The notes under the pieces are model-generated. The model was not told the DNA's origin and searched no databases. It saw only the letters and a list, made by a program, of their open reading frames with translations. A program made the translations under genes and the position numbers. DNA of 42,471 nt, from the NCBI GenBank assembly GCA_028097785.1, contig JAOHFB010000005.1:1-42471 (forward strand), given 5' to 3'. Position 1 is the stretch's first letter. Each line of letters opens with the position of its first letter. Of the stretch, positions 34,009-42,471 are shown piece after piece. Origin of the DNA: Candidatus Pelagibacter sp. GTDB lineage: Bacteria; Pseudomonadota; Alphaproteobacteria; Pelagibacterales; Pelagibacteraceae.

Positions 34009-35605
34009 AGATATTTACTGATTTCTCATAGAGAATTTTAAGCCGATTAATTAAATCTTCCAACTGTTTTTCTTCAGTTTCATCAAGATTTTTTAAAACT
34101 ATTTTCTTTTGAGAAAGCTCTTTAAGATGTCTGGATGTAATTCCTATGCCAACTTCTTCTATCGTCTTTAAATATGCCGCACAATCAATTGTATTATCTT
34201 TGTGCAAATTTTTAGTTTCAATTTGTTTAAATAAATTCTCTAAATCATTGAGAGATTTTGCAAATTTAACACCTGGCAAAACGCTATAAAATACAACTCC
34301 AAGAACAATCACAGGTTTATTTAACATTGCAGCTTCAAAACCAGTGGTACCTGTAATGGTAACTACACATTTAGAATTTTCAATCCATGGCTTGGGATCT
34401 TTATAGTAATTAGATTTTACAATTTTTACGTTTTGTAATTTTTTGACTTTCTTATAAAAATCTAAAGGTCTCATCCCAATCATTGATTGATGTTCTTTTA
34501 CATATAGTTTCCAACTTATTGGCAATGATTTTGAAATTGCCTCGATTAAACTAATTTCATTCATGTACATTGGTGCTTTTATATAAGTTGAGGACTCAGG
34601 AATGTAATGCATTGGATAATATACATATTTTTCGTCTTTTGGATTTTCAAAATATTTATTAAATTTTGAGTAAAGATAAAATTTTCTTATTGCAAATAAA
34701 TAATTCCAAAGAATTTTTTTTATAGGGTGTTGATTTAAAGGTGTATCAAATGGTACTTTACCTTCTTTTTGTTTAATCGCGTATAATCTATATCTAATAA
34801 ATTTATAGCTTTTGAATAAAATAAATTTTATTGTTTCCCAAAAACTAAAATCATAGGTAGATGCACTATGACCAATATAAATTTCAGGCATAATTTTAGA
34901 CTGATTTCGGTATTTTTCGACTTCACCAAGATAGTATTTGTCAATATTATTTTTATTTCTGTTAAATGCATCTAAGAAATACTTGTCTACTTGTAAACCT
35001 AAACTGAAAGTTGGCACAATAAAATTTTTGTATCGACTATCCTCTAAATTTATGTATGGAATTTGTTTGTAATGAGCGATCTCATTAATTATAGTTCTTT
35101 GTATTTCTCCAGACTCTGTATCAAGTATAAAATCAGGTTTAATTTTTTCTAAAAGACTCTCAGCTTTGTCGTAATTCAATATTAACCAATATAAATTCTC
35201 TTCATGATTAGTCGGTACAAAAGGTATACTGTGATAAGGTGTTGAAATTAATTGTGATGACAAAAGTTGCTTATTAAGACCATTAAAAAAAGTATATTTT
35301 CTGTTAATCTCATCTAGACGTTCAAAGTTAATTTTAATATTTTTTCTGTTTTTTAAAAAATCAACATATGTATCTTTAACGTCATGAATATTTGCAATGT
35401 CAATTTGTTCTTTAAAATAAAAAAAAGTACCTTCATTAAAATTATTTTTATGAAATGAGTCTGCGTGGTGATTAAAAAAATAATGAACTACATTATTATT
35501 TTTTTCCAATTGTTTGCCTAAAAAGTACATTCCAAAAGATGTTCTTTCTTTACAAACTAATAAAATTTTTTTGTTTTTTAATTTATTAACTTTACTATCT
35601 AACAT
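33992..35605 (-). CDS. Capsule-type glycosyltransferase, KpsS/LipB-like
   Basis: A 537-residue soluble protein I place by its C-terminal half. VYYPMHYIPESSTY (328-341), LYVKEHQSMIGMRP (367-380) and TITGTTGFEAAMLNKPVIVL (416-435) then GVVFYSVLPGV follow the donor-site layout of the capsule synthesis (KpsC/KpsS/LipB) GT-B family, where a His-Glu or His-Pro pair and a TGT-x-GFEA loop bind CMP- or other nucleotide sugars. The N-terminal 300 residues have LLVCKERTSFGMYFLG near the start and no other recognised domain. As KpsS-type enzymes use CMP-Kdo, it is a good candidate to transfer the CMP-nonulosonate made downstream. Inference; identity by family moderately sure. Confidence 0.72.
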   Translation of the reverse strand: MLDSKVNKLKNKKILLVCKERTSFGMYFLGKQLEKNNNVVHYFFNHHADSFHKNNFNEGTFFYFKEQIDIANIHDVKDTYVDFLKNRKNIKINFERLDEINRKYTFFNGLNKQLLSSQLISTPYHSIPFVPTNHEENLYWLILNYDKAESLLEKIKPDFILDTESGEIQRTIINEIAHYKQIPYINLEDSRYKNFIVPTFSLGLQVDKYFLDAFNRNKNNIDKYYLGEVEKYRNQSKIMPEIYIGHSASTYDFSFWETIKFILFKSYKFIRYRLYAIKQKEGKVPFDTPLNQHPIKKILWNYLFAIRKFYLYSKFNKYFENPKDEKYVYYPMHYIPESSTYIKAPMYMNEISLIEAISKSLPISWKLYVKEHQSMIGMRPLDFYKKVKKLQNVKIVKSNYYKDPKPWIENSKCVVTITGTTGFEAAMLNKPVIVLGVVFYSVLPGVKFAKSLNDLENLFKQIETKNLHKDNTIDCAAYLKTIEEVGIGITSRHLKELSQKKIVLKNLDETEEKQLEDLINRLKILYEKSVNIYENSK

Positions 35606-35680
35606 TTATAACTAAATGAGCTTTATTTATCAAAATATTGATTATTCCTTTTTTTGAAAATTACAACTCTATAAATAATT

Positions 35681-35709
35681 TTGAATTTATTTGCTAATTT
35701 TAAATTCAA
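35681..35709 (-). terminator. Weak AT-only hairpin after the fucosyltransferase gene
   Basis: TTGAATTT (35681-35688) and AAATTCAA (35702-35709) form a perfect 8-base stem with a 13-base loop, 31 bases past the fucosyltransferase stop in the 134-base gap 35606-35739. The sequence following on the minus strand is AATTATTTAT, only mildly T-rich. A stem this AT-rich may arise by chance. Confidence 0.2.
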
Positions 35710-35739
35710 TTTACTCTAAATTTTTGGTTATTTATGCTT

Positions 35740-36603
35740 TCAAATTTTAGTCCATTCATTTGGAACCAGACTTTTTGCAATTTCTAAATTGTTGGGCATC
35801 CATATTTTGGGACAAATTACAGTTTTTTGATTATTTTTATTTAAAACTGCACCCCACCAATCGTATGAGCTATTAGAAATAATATTGTGCTTACATAAAC
35901 TCATTAATTCCATATTCTCAAAAGGTGTATCTTGATTTGACTCTACAAAATAATGATTATTAGGTATTTTTATATTTTTTTTACACCACTCAATATCATC
36001 TGAAAATATATAAAAAATTGGATTATTTATTTTTTTTGCAATTAAATTAATAGCTTTCTTGTAGTAAGCAATATCACAAGTAATTAGTCCTAATCTAACA
36101 TAATCTCCTCTTCTAACTCCAATTGATACAGCATTCGTAGCTAAAATTTTTTCTTTAATTCTAGAGTTTATAAATAGTTGATTATCTTTTAATTTAAATT
36201 CGATATCTTTTGAAATTGACTCATAATATTTATATTTTTGCCAATATCCAATATTGTATTTTTTTCCAAATATAGCTGAGAGAAATCTACCAAGCAAAGA
36301 AACTCTAGACTCATAAATTATATTTCTATTGCTAGAATGCGACAGTAAATTTTTTATTAAATATAAGAAAGTATCAATTAAATTTGATTTAAACAGATAC
36401 TTCCTGTTTTTTAAAATTTCAATATCTAGGTCAAACTTTAATAACTCTAAATTTCTTGATGAGGTTTTTTTATTTGACTTTTGATTTTTATACCATTCAC
36501 AATCGTAATAAATTTTTTCTTTATATTTTTTTGAAATATATTGTCCAAATACATATTGAAACATTTGATTTCCAAGTCCACCAGATAATTTTACAATTCT
36601 CAT
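35740..36603 (-). CDS. GT11 alpha-1,2-fucosyltransferase
   Basis: Transfers L-fucose from GDP-fucose to a galactose-type acceptor. The 287 residues are typical for bacterial GT11. It opens with VKLSGGLGNQMFQYVFGQY (4-22), has GYWQKYKYYE (119-128), the donor-binding VRRGDY (163-168), IFYIFSDDIEWCKKN, and the C-terminal SLCKHNIISNSSYDWWGAVL. All family motifs are present. It fits the GDP-fucose genes gmd and fcl in the same operon. It is 25 bases after the DUF4910 gene and is followed by a 134-base gap. Confidence 0.93.
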   Translation of the reverse strand: MRIVKLSGGLGNQMFQYVFGQYISKKYKEKIYYDCEWYKNQKSNKKTSSRNLELLKFDLDIEILKNRKYLFKSNLIDTFLYLIKNLLSHSSNRNIIYESRVSLLGRFLSAIFGKKYNIGYWQKYKYYESISKDIEFKLKDNQLFINSRIKEKILATNAVSIGVRRGDYVRLGLITCDIAYYKKAINLIAKKINNPIFYIFSDDIEWCKKNIKIPNNHYFVESNQDTPFENMELMSLCKHNIISNSSYDWWGAVLNKNNQKTVICPKIWMPNNLEIAKSLVPNEWTKI

Positions 36604-36628
36604 TTTATTACATCTATTTTAAGACAAA

Positions 36629-37930
36629 CTAATCTACATCAATCAAACTATGGCTTTTTAGCTTTTTAACTAAATCATACAAATCCCAGACAGGGATATT
36701 TAAATATTCAGCAATTTTAAGTAGTGAGTTTTTTCCATCACAAAGACTAATAAAATTCAATGTCAAAATAATATCTTTATCTGATCCCTTTTGAGATAAT
36801 GTTGGGTAAAGCCCTCTTTTATTCAAATGAGGTTCACATAAGACAGTACTTTTATAAGTCTTGTTGTTTTCAATTGCCTCTACAGCTTTTCTAATCGCCC
36901 AATAACCACCGTTGAGACCTTGAGGAGTGACAACATTTTCAAGGTCATCTAGTGAAGTGTGGTATTCAGGATAACGGCCATACATTGATCTTAATATTGA
37001 TGCTATAGGTAGATCAATTCCTGGTGCACAATACTGTCTTTCGTCACTTCCTCTATCTAGCCAGCTATATTCGACAAAGTTTGGATCAATCCATTTAAGC
37101 ACGTGCTTTGCTATCAAATCACTTATTGTTTGACCATCCCGTGATGGTAAATATGAATATCCCCTATCATCTCCTACACAAGTAACATTGAAACCAGCAA
37201 AAATATTTTTTTTCATATTTTTGTAGTTTCGACTTAGGTAAGTAATGGAACCAATTGTTTCAGGAACAAAAATTATTCGATAACTATACTCAAGATTATC
37301 AATTTCTTGAAGCCATTTTGCAATAAAAGTAGCTACAGATACTCCTGACAATTCATTATTTGCCATCGATGGGTGACATATATAGGTACTTAGAAATACC
37401 TCTTTTTTGCTTTTTCCTTTAATCAACAGTTCACCATAATTTAATTCACCATCAAAAAGAGCTGAGTCAACCACAATCTTATATATTCCGTCCTCTAAAG
37501 TTTCAAATTGCTCATGTGTTAAACAAAATCCCCATCTTTCTTTGTAATAACTTGTGACATATGGAATCGCATTAGGTTGATCAGGTAATGTATAAAGATG
37601 CTTCTTTAGTTCATTAAGACTAATATTTCCTTTAAATGGAATGCTATATCCAACCAGATGAAGATTATTTTTTGAGAAATCACATATCTTTTTACCTTTA
37701 GGAGTAACTATGTACGCATTCTTAACCACCCATTCTTTTGGTACTGTCCAGTCAAATACTTTTGTGTGAGAGGGTACAGAATAAACTTTTAATTTCGGTA
37801 AAATTTTAGATATTATTTTAAAAGTTTTTCTAACTCCATCACCAGTTATGCTTCTATTAATTGGCCATAAATCTCTGGCTAATTCATGAATCTGATTTCC
37901 GATATTCTTTATTTGTGATGAATTTTTCAT
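36629..37930 (-). CDS. DUF4910 aminopeptidase-like protein with DUF2172 insert and winged-helix tail
   Basis: A 433-residue protein of a family common in polysaccharide clusters. Residues 10-60 open with LARDLWPINRSITGDGVR. A DUF2172-like insert covers about 60-170. The M28-type zinc peptidase layout is visible: His186 (YICHPS), Asn192-Glu193 (NNELSG), Glu224 (VPETIGS), Asp296-Glu297 (GSDERQ) and His324 (PEYHTSLDDL). The last 60 residues form a winged helix-like domain. There is no signal peptide, so it acts in the cytoplasm. It is 2 bases from the AAC(3)-fold gene and the pair may deacylate or aminoacylate amino sugars; that is inference. Canonical metal ligands look mostly retained. Confidence 0.88.
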   Translation of the reverse strand: MKNSSQIKNIGNQIHELARDLWPINRSITGDGVRKTFKIISKILPKLKVYSVPSHTKVFDWTVPKEWVVKNAYIVTPKGKKICDFSKNNLHLVGYSIPFKGNISLNELKKHLYTLPDQPNAIPYVTSYYKERWGFCLTHEQFETLEDGIYKIVVDSALFDGELNYGELLIKGKSKKEVFLSTYICHPSMANNELSGVSVATFIAKWLQEIDNLEYSYRIIFVPETIGSITYLSRNYKNMKKNIFAGFNVTCVGDDRGYSYLPSRDGQTISDLIAKHVLKWIDPNFVEYSWLDRGSDERQYCAPGIDLPIASILRSMYGRYPEYHTSLDDLENVVTPQGLNGGYWAIRKAVEAIENNKTYKSTVLCEPHLNKRGLYPTLSQKGSDKDIILTLNFISLCDGKNSLLKIAEYLNIPVWDLYDLVKKLKSHSLIDVD

Positions 37931-37932
37931 CT

Positions 37933-38676
37933 CTAAGCCTCTCTATTAATTAAGTAATTAATGTCATAAGATAATTTTTTTTGAAGGAAATTAGATAATT
38001 TAGTCCATTCAAATAACTTAATCGGCCCGTAGTCTAAAACTAGATTATGCTTCTTGCAAGCGCTTAGTAATTTATCCCTATTCCACTCCGGATTAATCTT
38101 AAGATCACGAACGTAATAATCATAATCAAACTCATGGTTGATATTATCCCAGCCCACTACCACCCCCTTAATACTTTTCATATAACGGTATGGAACTTTA
38201 GTTTTATATTCTAGGTGGTGTAACTCAGTAGATATTATTGGTGAGTTTAAATTTATGTTGACTATATAATGTGGCTCATTATTTAATCGCTCCCAAATAG
38301 AAATAGGGCCAAATGCATTATCATTAAAATTACTGCTACTAAAAGAACCATTTTCTGTCTCTACCACACTAAAAATAGGGTCCAATGTACGATATCGCTT
38401 GAAATTATACATATTTCGAATTTCTTCACTAAATCTACCTACTTCAGATGACGTATTATTAACATTAAAGAAATTTTTACTAGCAAAGGTATACGTAAAG
38501 GTAGGTACATAAATTTCACTTGGACGAAGAAATTCTCGTATCATATTTAGTAGATTGTTTGCTTGGATTTTATAATCGCTCTTATCATCAATTAGCCCTT
38601 TCAATTTAACATATATGACTAACTTAGAATTAGAAGGAATCTTTTTTCCAACATCTTTTAAATAATTAACAATCAA
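37933..38676 (-). CDS. AAC(3)-fold N-acyltransferase with displaced start (possible pseudogene)
   Basis: The 247-residue frame resembles aminoglycoside 3-N-acetyltransferases: PTFTYTFASKNFF, SEVGRFSEEIR (the AAC(3) GxLSE-like turn), TLDPIFSVV and the active-site His region STELHHLEYK. In polysaccharide clusters such proteins acylate amino sugars, not antibiotics. The longest frame begins with TTG at 38676. An ATG at 38703, 5 bases after the pglK stop, reads MIVSERQ, then TAA at 38680-38682, then DLIVNYLKDVGKK in the same frame. That is the usual AAC(3) N terminus broken by one stop codon. Either a TTG start makes a slightly short protein or the gene is inactivated. Confidence 0.75.
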   Translation of the reverse strand: MIVNYLKDVGKKIPSNSKLVIYVKLKGLIDDKSDYKIQANNLLNMIREFLRPSEIYVPTFTYTFASKNFFNVNNTSSEVGRFSEEIRNMYNFKRYRTLDPIFSVVETENGSFSSSNFNDNAFGPISIWERLNNEPHYIVNINLNSPIISTELHHLEYKTKVPYRYMKSIKGVVVGWDNINHEFDYDYYVRDLKINPEWNRDKLLSACKKHNLVLDYGPIKLFEWTKLSNFLQKKLSYDINYLINREA

Positions 38677-38708
38677 ATCTTACTGTCTTTCACTAACAAT
38701 CATTTCTT

Positions 38709-40466
38709 TTATATAATTAATTCTTTAAATGTGCCTTCATTTTTCAACTGGCCTTTTTCTAATAAGAAAATTTTATCACAATTTTTGACTGTATTTAAAC
38801 GATGAGCGATCAAGATAATGGTAATCTTTTTATCGAGATTATTTATTGCGTCCATTACAGCTTGTTCAGTTTGGTTATCTAAAGCACTTGTTGCCTCATC
38901 TAGAATTAATACTTTTGGATTATGATATAATGCTCTTGAAATTCCTATTCTTTGACGCTGACCGCCTGATAATCTAACCCCACGTTCACCTACTGTAGTT
39001 TGATATTTTTCTGGCAATTCGTCCATTACAAAGTTATGTAAATTTGCAATTTTAGATGCTTTTTCTACATCATTTTGATTTATATCATTAGGACTTATCC
39101 CAAAAGCTATATTTGCAGCTATTGTGTCATCAGAGAGATATATATGCTGTGGTACATATCCAATAGAGCGTTGCCAAGATCTTGAGTTATGTTTTGTTAT
39201 AATTTTATCATCAACTTCTAAAGTACCATTTTGAGCTTCCAATAATCCTAGAATTATATCAACTGTTGTTGTTTTACCACTCCCTGTTGCTCCTATTAGA
39301 CCAATGGTAGTTTTTACAGGTATGCTTAAATTAATATTTTTTAATGCCTGGCGAGTTGAATTAGGATAGTTGTAAGATACATTTTTTAAATTTATTGTTT
39401 TATTAAATAACAAATCTTCTTTATCCTGATTTTCAATAAACGGTTTTAGTTTTTTTAGATCACTATATAATTTATCAAGCGAAGGACCAACAAAAGTAAT
39501 TTGGGTTAAGGAAGCATAAATCTGTTGTAAAGCTGGCATCAACCTATATCCTGCAAATACATACAAGCTTATAATAGGTAGGGCATTATTCAAACTTCCT
39601 GTTTGTGAAATCATATAAAGGACTATCAACATGACGCCACCAAAAGCTATTGCCTCTAAAATAAAGCGAGGCAATTGAGCAATAACAGATGAATGAGCTT
39701 TAGTTAAAGCAAAAAGTTCAGCAGCATTAGAAAATTTTTTAATATAAGTTTGTTCTAATCCTCCAACTTTAACTTCCTTTGCGGCACCAAAAGCCTCACC
39801 AACAGCAGTAAAACGTAACTCATTGTTCTTTAATCTTTTTTTTCCAATTAATTTTAGATATACGCGAATAAAATAAAAAATAAGACCATAAGCTCCACCT
39901 AACAGAACACTAACTGTCAGAGCAAGTTTTGGGTCAGCTAAAATCAATAGAATTATAAGGGCAATTGCAACTACTCCTTTAGAGATTAATTCCATCATTC
40001 TACGTATTCCATTCCCAATTACCTGCTCAACTTCAGACAAAATATTTTTTCCAAGTTCGGCACTATGATGATTTAAAAACCAGCTATAAGGTTGATTTAA
40101 ATAGCCTTCAATTAAGCGTTTGCCAATACTATATTCTCTCATTTGAACAAATCTAACTAATGCATAATCAGTTAGTGCTTTAAATGTGAGTGAGATAATT
40201 AATAATAATAACACCAAAATTCCTAAGGCTAAAAAAAATTGTTCATTAGTTTCAACTCCAAAAATGCCTGAAGCTTGATACATAGTGTTTAAAATTAGGT
40301 TTGTTTCGATTAAACTTGAGTTAGTTAAGACCGCTATAAAGGGTAAAATAGATGCTACACCAATTGTATCTAAAAATGCCATTATTAAAATCATTATTAA
40401 TAATAAACCCGCACGTTTTTGTTCTTGAGGCGTAAGTAAAAATAGTAATTTTTTAATTATTTCCAT
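38709..40466 (-). CDS. pglK: PglK-type ABC transporter, lipid-linked oligosaccharide flippase
   Basis: A half-size ABC exporter of 585 residues. Six membrane spans fall in residues 20-310 (for example [20 protein letters not shown]). The ATPase domain has Walker [10 protein letters not shown] (392-400), the Q-loop in YVPQ (437-440), signature RLSGGQRQR (498-506), Walker [13 protein letters not shown] (519-530) and the H-loop AHRL. The N-terminal [11 protein letters not shown] (10-20) is typical of PglK-like flippases of Campylobacter and of polysaccharide clusters. It overlaps fcl by 14 bases. With Wzx at 10640 the window has two flippases of different mechanism. Confidence 0.9.
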   Translation of the reverse strand: MEIIKKLLFLLTPQEQKRAGLLLIMILIMAFLDTIGVASILPFIAVLTNSSLIETNLILNTMYQASGIFGVETNEQFFLALGILVLLLLIISLTFKALTDYALVRFVQMREYSIGKRLIEGYLNQPYSWFLNHHSAELGKNILSEVEQVIGNGIRRMMELISKGVVAIALIILLILADPKLALTVSVLLGGAYGLIFYFIRVYLKLIGKKRLKNNELRFTAVGEAFGAAKEVKVGGLEQTYIKKFSNAAELFALTKAHSSVIAQLPRFILEAIAFGGVMLIVLYMISQTGSLNNALPIISLYVFAGYRLMPALQQIYASLTQITFVGPSLDKLYSDLKKLKPFIENQDKEDLLFNKTINLKNVSYNYPNSTRQALKNINLSIPVKTTIGLIGATGSGKTTTVDIILGLLEAQNGTLEVDDKIITKHNSRSWQRSIGYVPQHIYLSDDTIAANIAFGISPNDINQNDVEKASKIANLHNFVMDELPEKYQTTVGERGVRLSGGQRQRIGISRALYHNPKVLILDEATSALDNQTEQAVMDAINNLDKKITIILIAHRLNTVKNCDKIFLLEKGQLKNEGTFKELII

Positions 40467-41421
40467 TAAATTTTATATAATGTTGATAGGTTTTAAATAA
40501 ACCTTCTTTTAAACTTGTATTAAATTTAAAACCTAAATTAGTCATAAGTTTTATATCTAAAAGTTTTCTTGGACTACCATCAGGTTTAGTTGTATCAAAA
40601 AAAATCTCTCCCTTGAAACCTACTACTTCCTTTATTGTTTTTGCAAGTTCTTCGATTGATAAATCTATTCCACTTCCAGCGTTTATATGACTGCACATAG
40701 GTGAGGTATGATCTGTATAAATTTTTTTATCTATATTCATTAAATAGATTGAAGCTCTTGCCATATCGTCAACATACAAAAAATCACGTTTTGGATTGCC
40801 TGTTCCCCAAATACTTACTTTTAATAAATTATTAATTTTTGCTTGATGAAAACGATAAATAAGCCCTGGTATGACATGACTATTTTTAGGATGGTAATTA
40901 TCCTCTGGACCATAAAGATTAGTTGGCATTATGCATCTATAATCAATACCATGGCTTTTGCTATATTGACGGTTATAACTTTCACACATTTTAATACCTG
41001 CAATTTTTGCAATAGCATAAGGTTCATTAGTTTTTTCCAATTTACCAGTTAATAATTCTTCCTCTTTTATTGGTTGATGAGCTTTTAAAGGATAAATACA
41101 ACTTGATCCCAAAAATAGTAACTTTTTAACACCACCTAAAAAAGCATTATGTATAACATTATTTTGGATCATTAAATTTTGATAAATAAATTCTGCTGGA
41201 TAAGAATCATTTGCGATTATGCCTCCAACTTTTGCAGCAGCTAGATAAACTTGATCAATTTTTTGATTTTTAAAAAAACTTTTAACACTATCTTGTTTTA
41301 ATAAATCAAGTTCTTTTCTGTCTTTCGTGATAATTTCAAAATCTTGTTTTTTTAAAAAACGAACTAAAGCAGATCCGACCATACCTTTATGACCTGCAAC
41401 AAATATTCTTGGTTTAGACAT
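40453..41421 (-). CDS. fcl: GDP-L-fucose synthase
   Basis: NADPH-dependent 3,5-epimerase and 4-reductase that completes GDP-L-fucose from the Gmd product. The 322 residues have [14 protein letters not shown] (8-21), the family-specific [20 protein letters not shown] (61-80), FLGSSCIYP (103-111), Tyr135/Lys139 (PYAIAK) and [10 protein letters not shown] with NSHVIPGLI, which holds the second active-site region. Length and motifs are canonical. It lies 39 bases after gmd and overlaps the pglK start by 14 bases. The fucosyltransferase at 35740 is the probable user. Confidence 0.95.
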   Translation of the reverse strand: MSKPRIFVAGHKGMVGSALVRFLKKQDFEIITKDRKELDLLKQDSVKSFFKNQKIDQVYLAAAKVGGIIANDSYPAEFIYQNLMIQNNVIHNAFLGGVKKLLFLGSSCIYPLKAHQPIKEEELLTGKLEKTNEPYAIAKIAGIKMCESYNRQYSKSHGIDYRCIMPTNLYGPEDNYHPKNSHVIPGLIYRFHQAKINNLLKVSIWGTGNPKRDFLYVDDMARASIYLMNIDKKIYTDHTSPMCSHINAGSGIDLSIEELAKTIKEVVGFKGEIFFDTTKPDGSPRKLLDIKLMTNLGFKFNTSLKEGLFKTYQHYIKFNGNN

Positions 41422-41460
41422 TTTTTAGTTATAAATTTATAGTATTATTTAATTAATTTT

Positions 41461-42471
41461 TTAAAGACTACTTGGGTCATCTTTTTTTGCTAATTTATAA
41501 TCTTCTTCAACCATTTCCTTTACTAACTGTTCAAATGATATTTTTGGAGTCCAATTTAATTTTTTTTTCGCTTTACTAGCATCACCTAATAGAGTTTCAA
41601 CTTCTGTAGGTCTAAAATATCTTGGATCAACTTTAATAATTTCTTTACCATTGAATGAGCCTACTTCATCTAAATTTTTTCCGCTCCATTTAATTTGCAT
41701 ATCTAAGTTTTTTGAAGCCATATTTATAAAATCTCTGACTGAATGTTGTTTTCCTGTTGCAATAATAAAATCATCTGGTTTTTGTTGTTGAAGCATTAAC
41801 CACTGTGCTGCCACATAATCTTTAGCATGCCCCCAATCTCTTAATGCATTTAAATTTCCAAGAAATAAATTTTTTTGTAATCCTAATTTTATGCGAGATA
41901 AAGCTCTTGTAATTTTTCTAGTAACAAAAGTTTCTCCTCTAACTGGACTTTCATGATTAAACAAAATTCCATTACAAGCATAGATTCCATAAGCTTCTCT
42001 ATAATTTACTGTTATCCAGTAAGCGTAAAGCTTAGAAACTCCATATGGACTCCTTGGATAGAAAGGTGTTTTTTCATTTTGAGGTATTTCTTGAGCCACT
42101 CCAAATAGTTCAGAGGTTGAGGCTTGATAATATTTAACTTTTTTTTGTAATCTTAAAATTCTGATAGCTTCTAAAATTCTGAGGGCTCCTAGCGCATCAG
42201 AGTTTGCCGTATATTCCGGCTCCTCGAATGATACTGCAACGTGACTTTGTGCTGCTAAATTATAAATTTCATTAGGCTGAACCTCTTGGATAATTCGAAT
42301 TAATGATGTTGAGTCTGTTAAATCACCATGATGCAAAAAGAAACTTCTGTTTGCTTCATATGGATTCTGATATAAGTGATCTATTCTATGAGTATTAATT
42401 AAAGATGTTCTTCTCTTAATGCCATGAACTTCATATCCCTTTTTTAGCAAAAATTCTGCAAGATACGATCC
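41461..42471 (-). CDS. gmd: GDP-mannose 4,6-dehydratase, 5' end beyond the window
   Basis: First enzyme of GDP-L-fucose synthesis. The visible 336 residues cover most of Gmd: [55 protein letters not shown] with the Tyr and Lys pair, [37 protein letters not shown] and [16 protein letters not shown]. The frame is open to the window edge, reading [17 protein letters not shown], exactly the Gmd sequence after its TG-x-TGQD loop. The gene therefore begins about 15 codons outside. The TTG at 42450 is an internal codon, not a start. It leads the right-hand minus-strand operon seen here. Confidence 0.94.
   Translation of the reverse strand, partial: GSYLAEFLLKKGYEVHGIKRRTSLINTHRIDHLYQNPYEANRSFFLHHGDLTDSTSLIRIIQEVQPNEIYNLAAQSHVAVSFEEPEYTANSDALGALRILEAIRILRLQKKVKYYQASTSELFGVAQEIPQNEKTPFYPRSPYGVSKLYAYWITVNYREAYGIYACNGILFNHESPVRGETFVTRKITRALSRIKLGLQKNLFLGNLNALRDWGHAKDYVAAQWLMLQQQKPDDFIIATGKQHSVRDFINMASKNLDMQIKWSGKNLDEVGSFNGKEIIKVDPRYFRPTEVETLLGDASKAKKKLNWTPKISFEQLVKEMVEEDYKLAKKDDPSSL

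Noticed and set aside
37933..38676. Aminoglycoside resistance gene
   Set aside because: The AAC(3) fold is common among sugar acyltransferases, and the surrounding genes are all glycan related.
42448..42450. TTG at 42450 as the start of gmd
   Set aside because: The frame stays open to the window edge and encodes GSYLAEF, conserved internal Gmd sequence.
1..42471. Search for CRISPR arrays, IS elements, integrases, tRNA and rRNA genes, and the ops/JUMPstart element
   Set aside because: No regularly spaced repeats, transposase motifs, structured RNA genes or GGCGGTAG element were seen on reading.

Overview
The window is one long surface-polysaccharide (O-antigen or capsule type) biosynthesis island from a very AT-rich bacterium. 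Nearly all genes build, activate, decorate, transfer or export sugars. There is no rRNA, tRNA, CRISPR array, insertion sequence or integrase. Low G+C, Lys/Asn/Ile-rich proteins, 4-base gene overlaps and almost no spacers fit a streamlined marine bacterium. The picture resembles the hypervariable polysaccharide region of SAR11 (Pelagibacterales), but this rests on composition and gene content only. Prochlorococcus, SAR86 or another AT-rich lineage cannot be excluded.

Layout. (1) 192-1181, + strand: a WecA-like initiating phosphoglycosyl transferase. (2) 13241-1198, - strand: galE, a decayed glycosyltransferase in the only large gap, a Wzx flippase, a fused GT2-GT4 glycosyltransferase, a Wzy-like membrane protein, a UDP-uronate epimerase and dehydrogenase, a methyltransferase, an AsnB-type amidotransferase and a GT4 glycosyltransferase. 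(3) 13359-22335, + strand: a broken paralogue of a ParB-like gene, two glycosyltransferases and a methyltransferase, fdtA-fdtB-rmlA-rmlB (dTDP-3-amino-3,6-dideoxyhexose), the intact ParB-like gene, a second unrelated ParB-like gene and a GT2 enzyme. (4) 42471-22363, - strand: gmd (cut by the window edge), fcl, a PglK-type ABC flippase, an AAC(3)-fold acyltransferase with a suspicious early stop, a DUF4910 aminopeptidase-like protein, a GT11 fucosyltransferase, a KpsS/LipB-like glycosyltransferase and a hexapeptide acetyltransferase. These are followed by a nonulosonate-type block (spsF-like, Gfo/Idh, DegT, SDR, GNAT, neuB), and then asnB, hisH, hisF2, wbpG-like and a methyltransferase.

How they work together (inference from families). 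The inferred sugar supply is UDP-Gal/Glc, a UDP-uronic acid, dTDP-Fuc3N or dTDP-Qui3N, GDP-L-fucose and a CMP-activated nonulosonate-like acid. Two AsnB proteins and a WbpG/HisH/HisF2 trio probably make amides and amidines. Methyl and acyl transferases decorate further. Assembly starts with the WecA-like enzyme. The unit could be flipped by Wzx or PglK and polymerised by the Wzy-like protein. No Wzz, ligase or Wzm/Wzt exporter is visible.

Most worth a second look: the ParB-fold genes inside a glycan cluster; the nonulosonate plus amidine operon, which lacks the usual hydrolysing epimerase; the DUF4910/AAC(3) pair with an in-frame stop at codon 8; the two gene ghosts (11977-12241 and 13359-13699); and the GT2-GT4 fusion.
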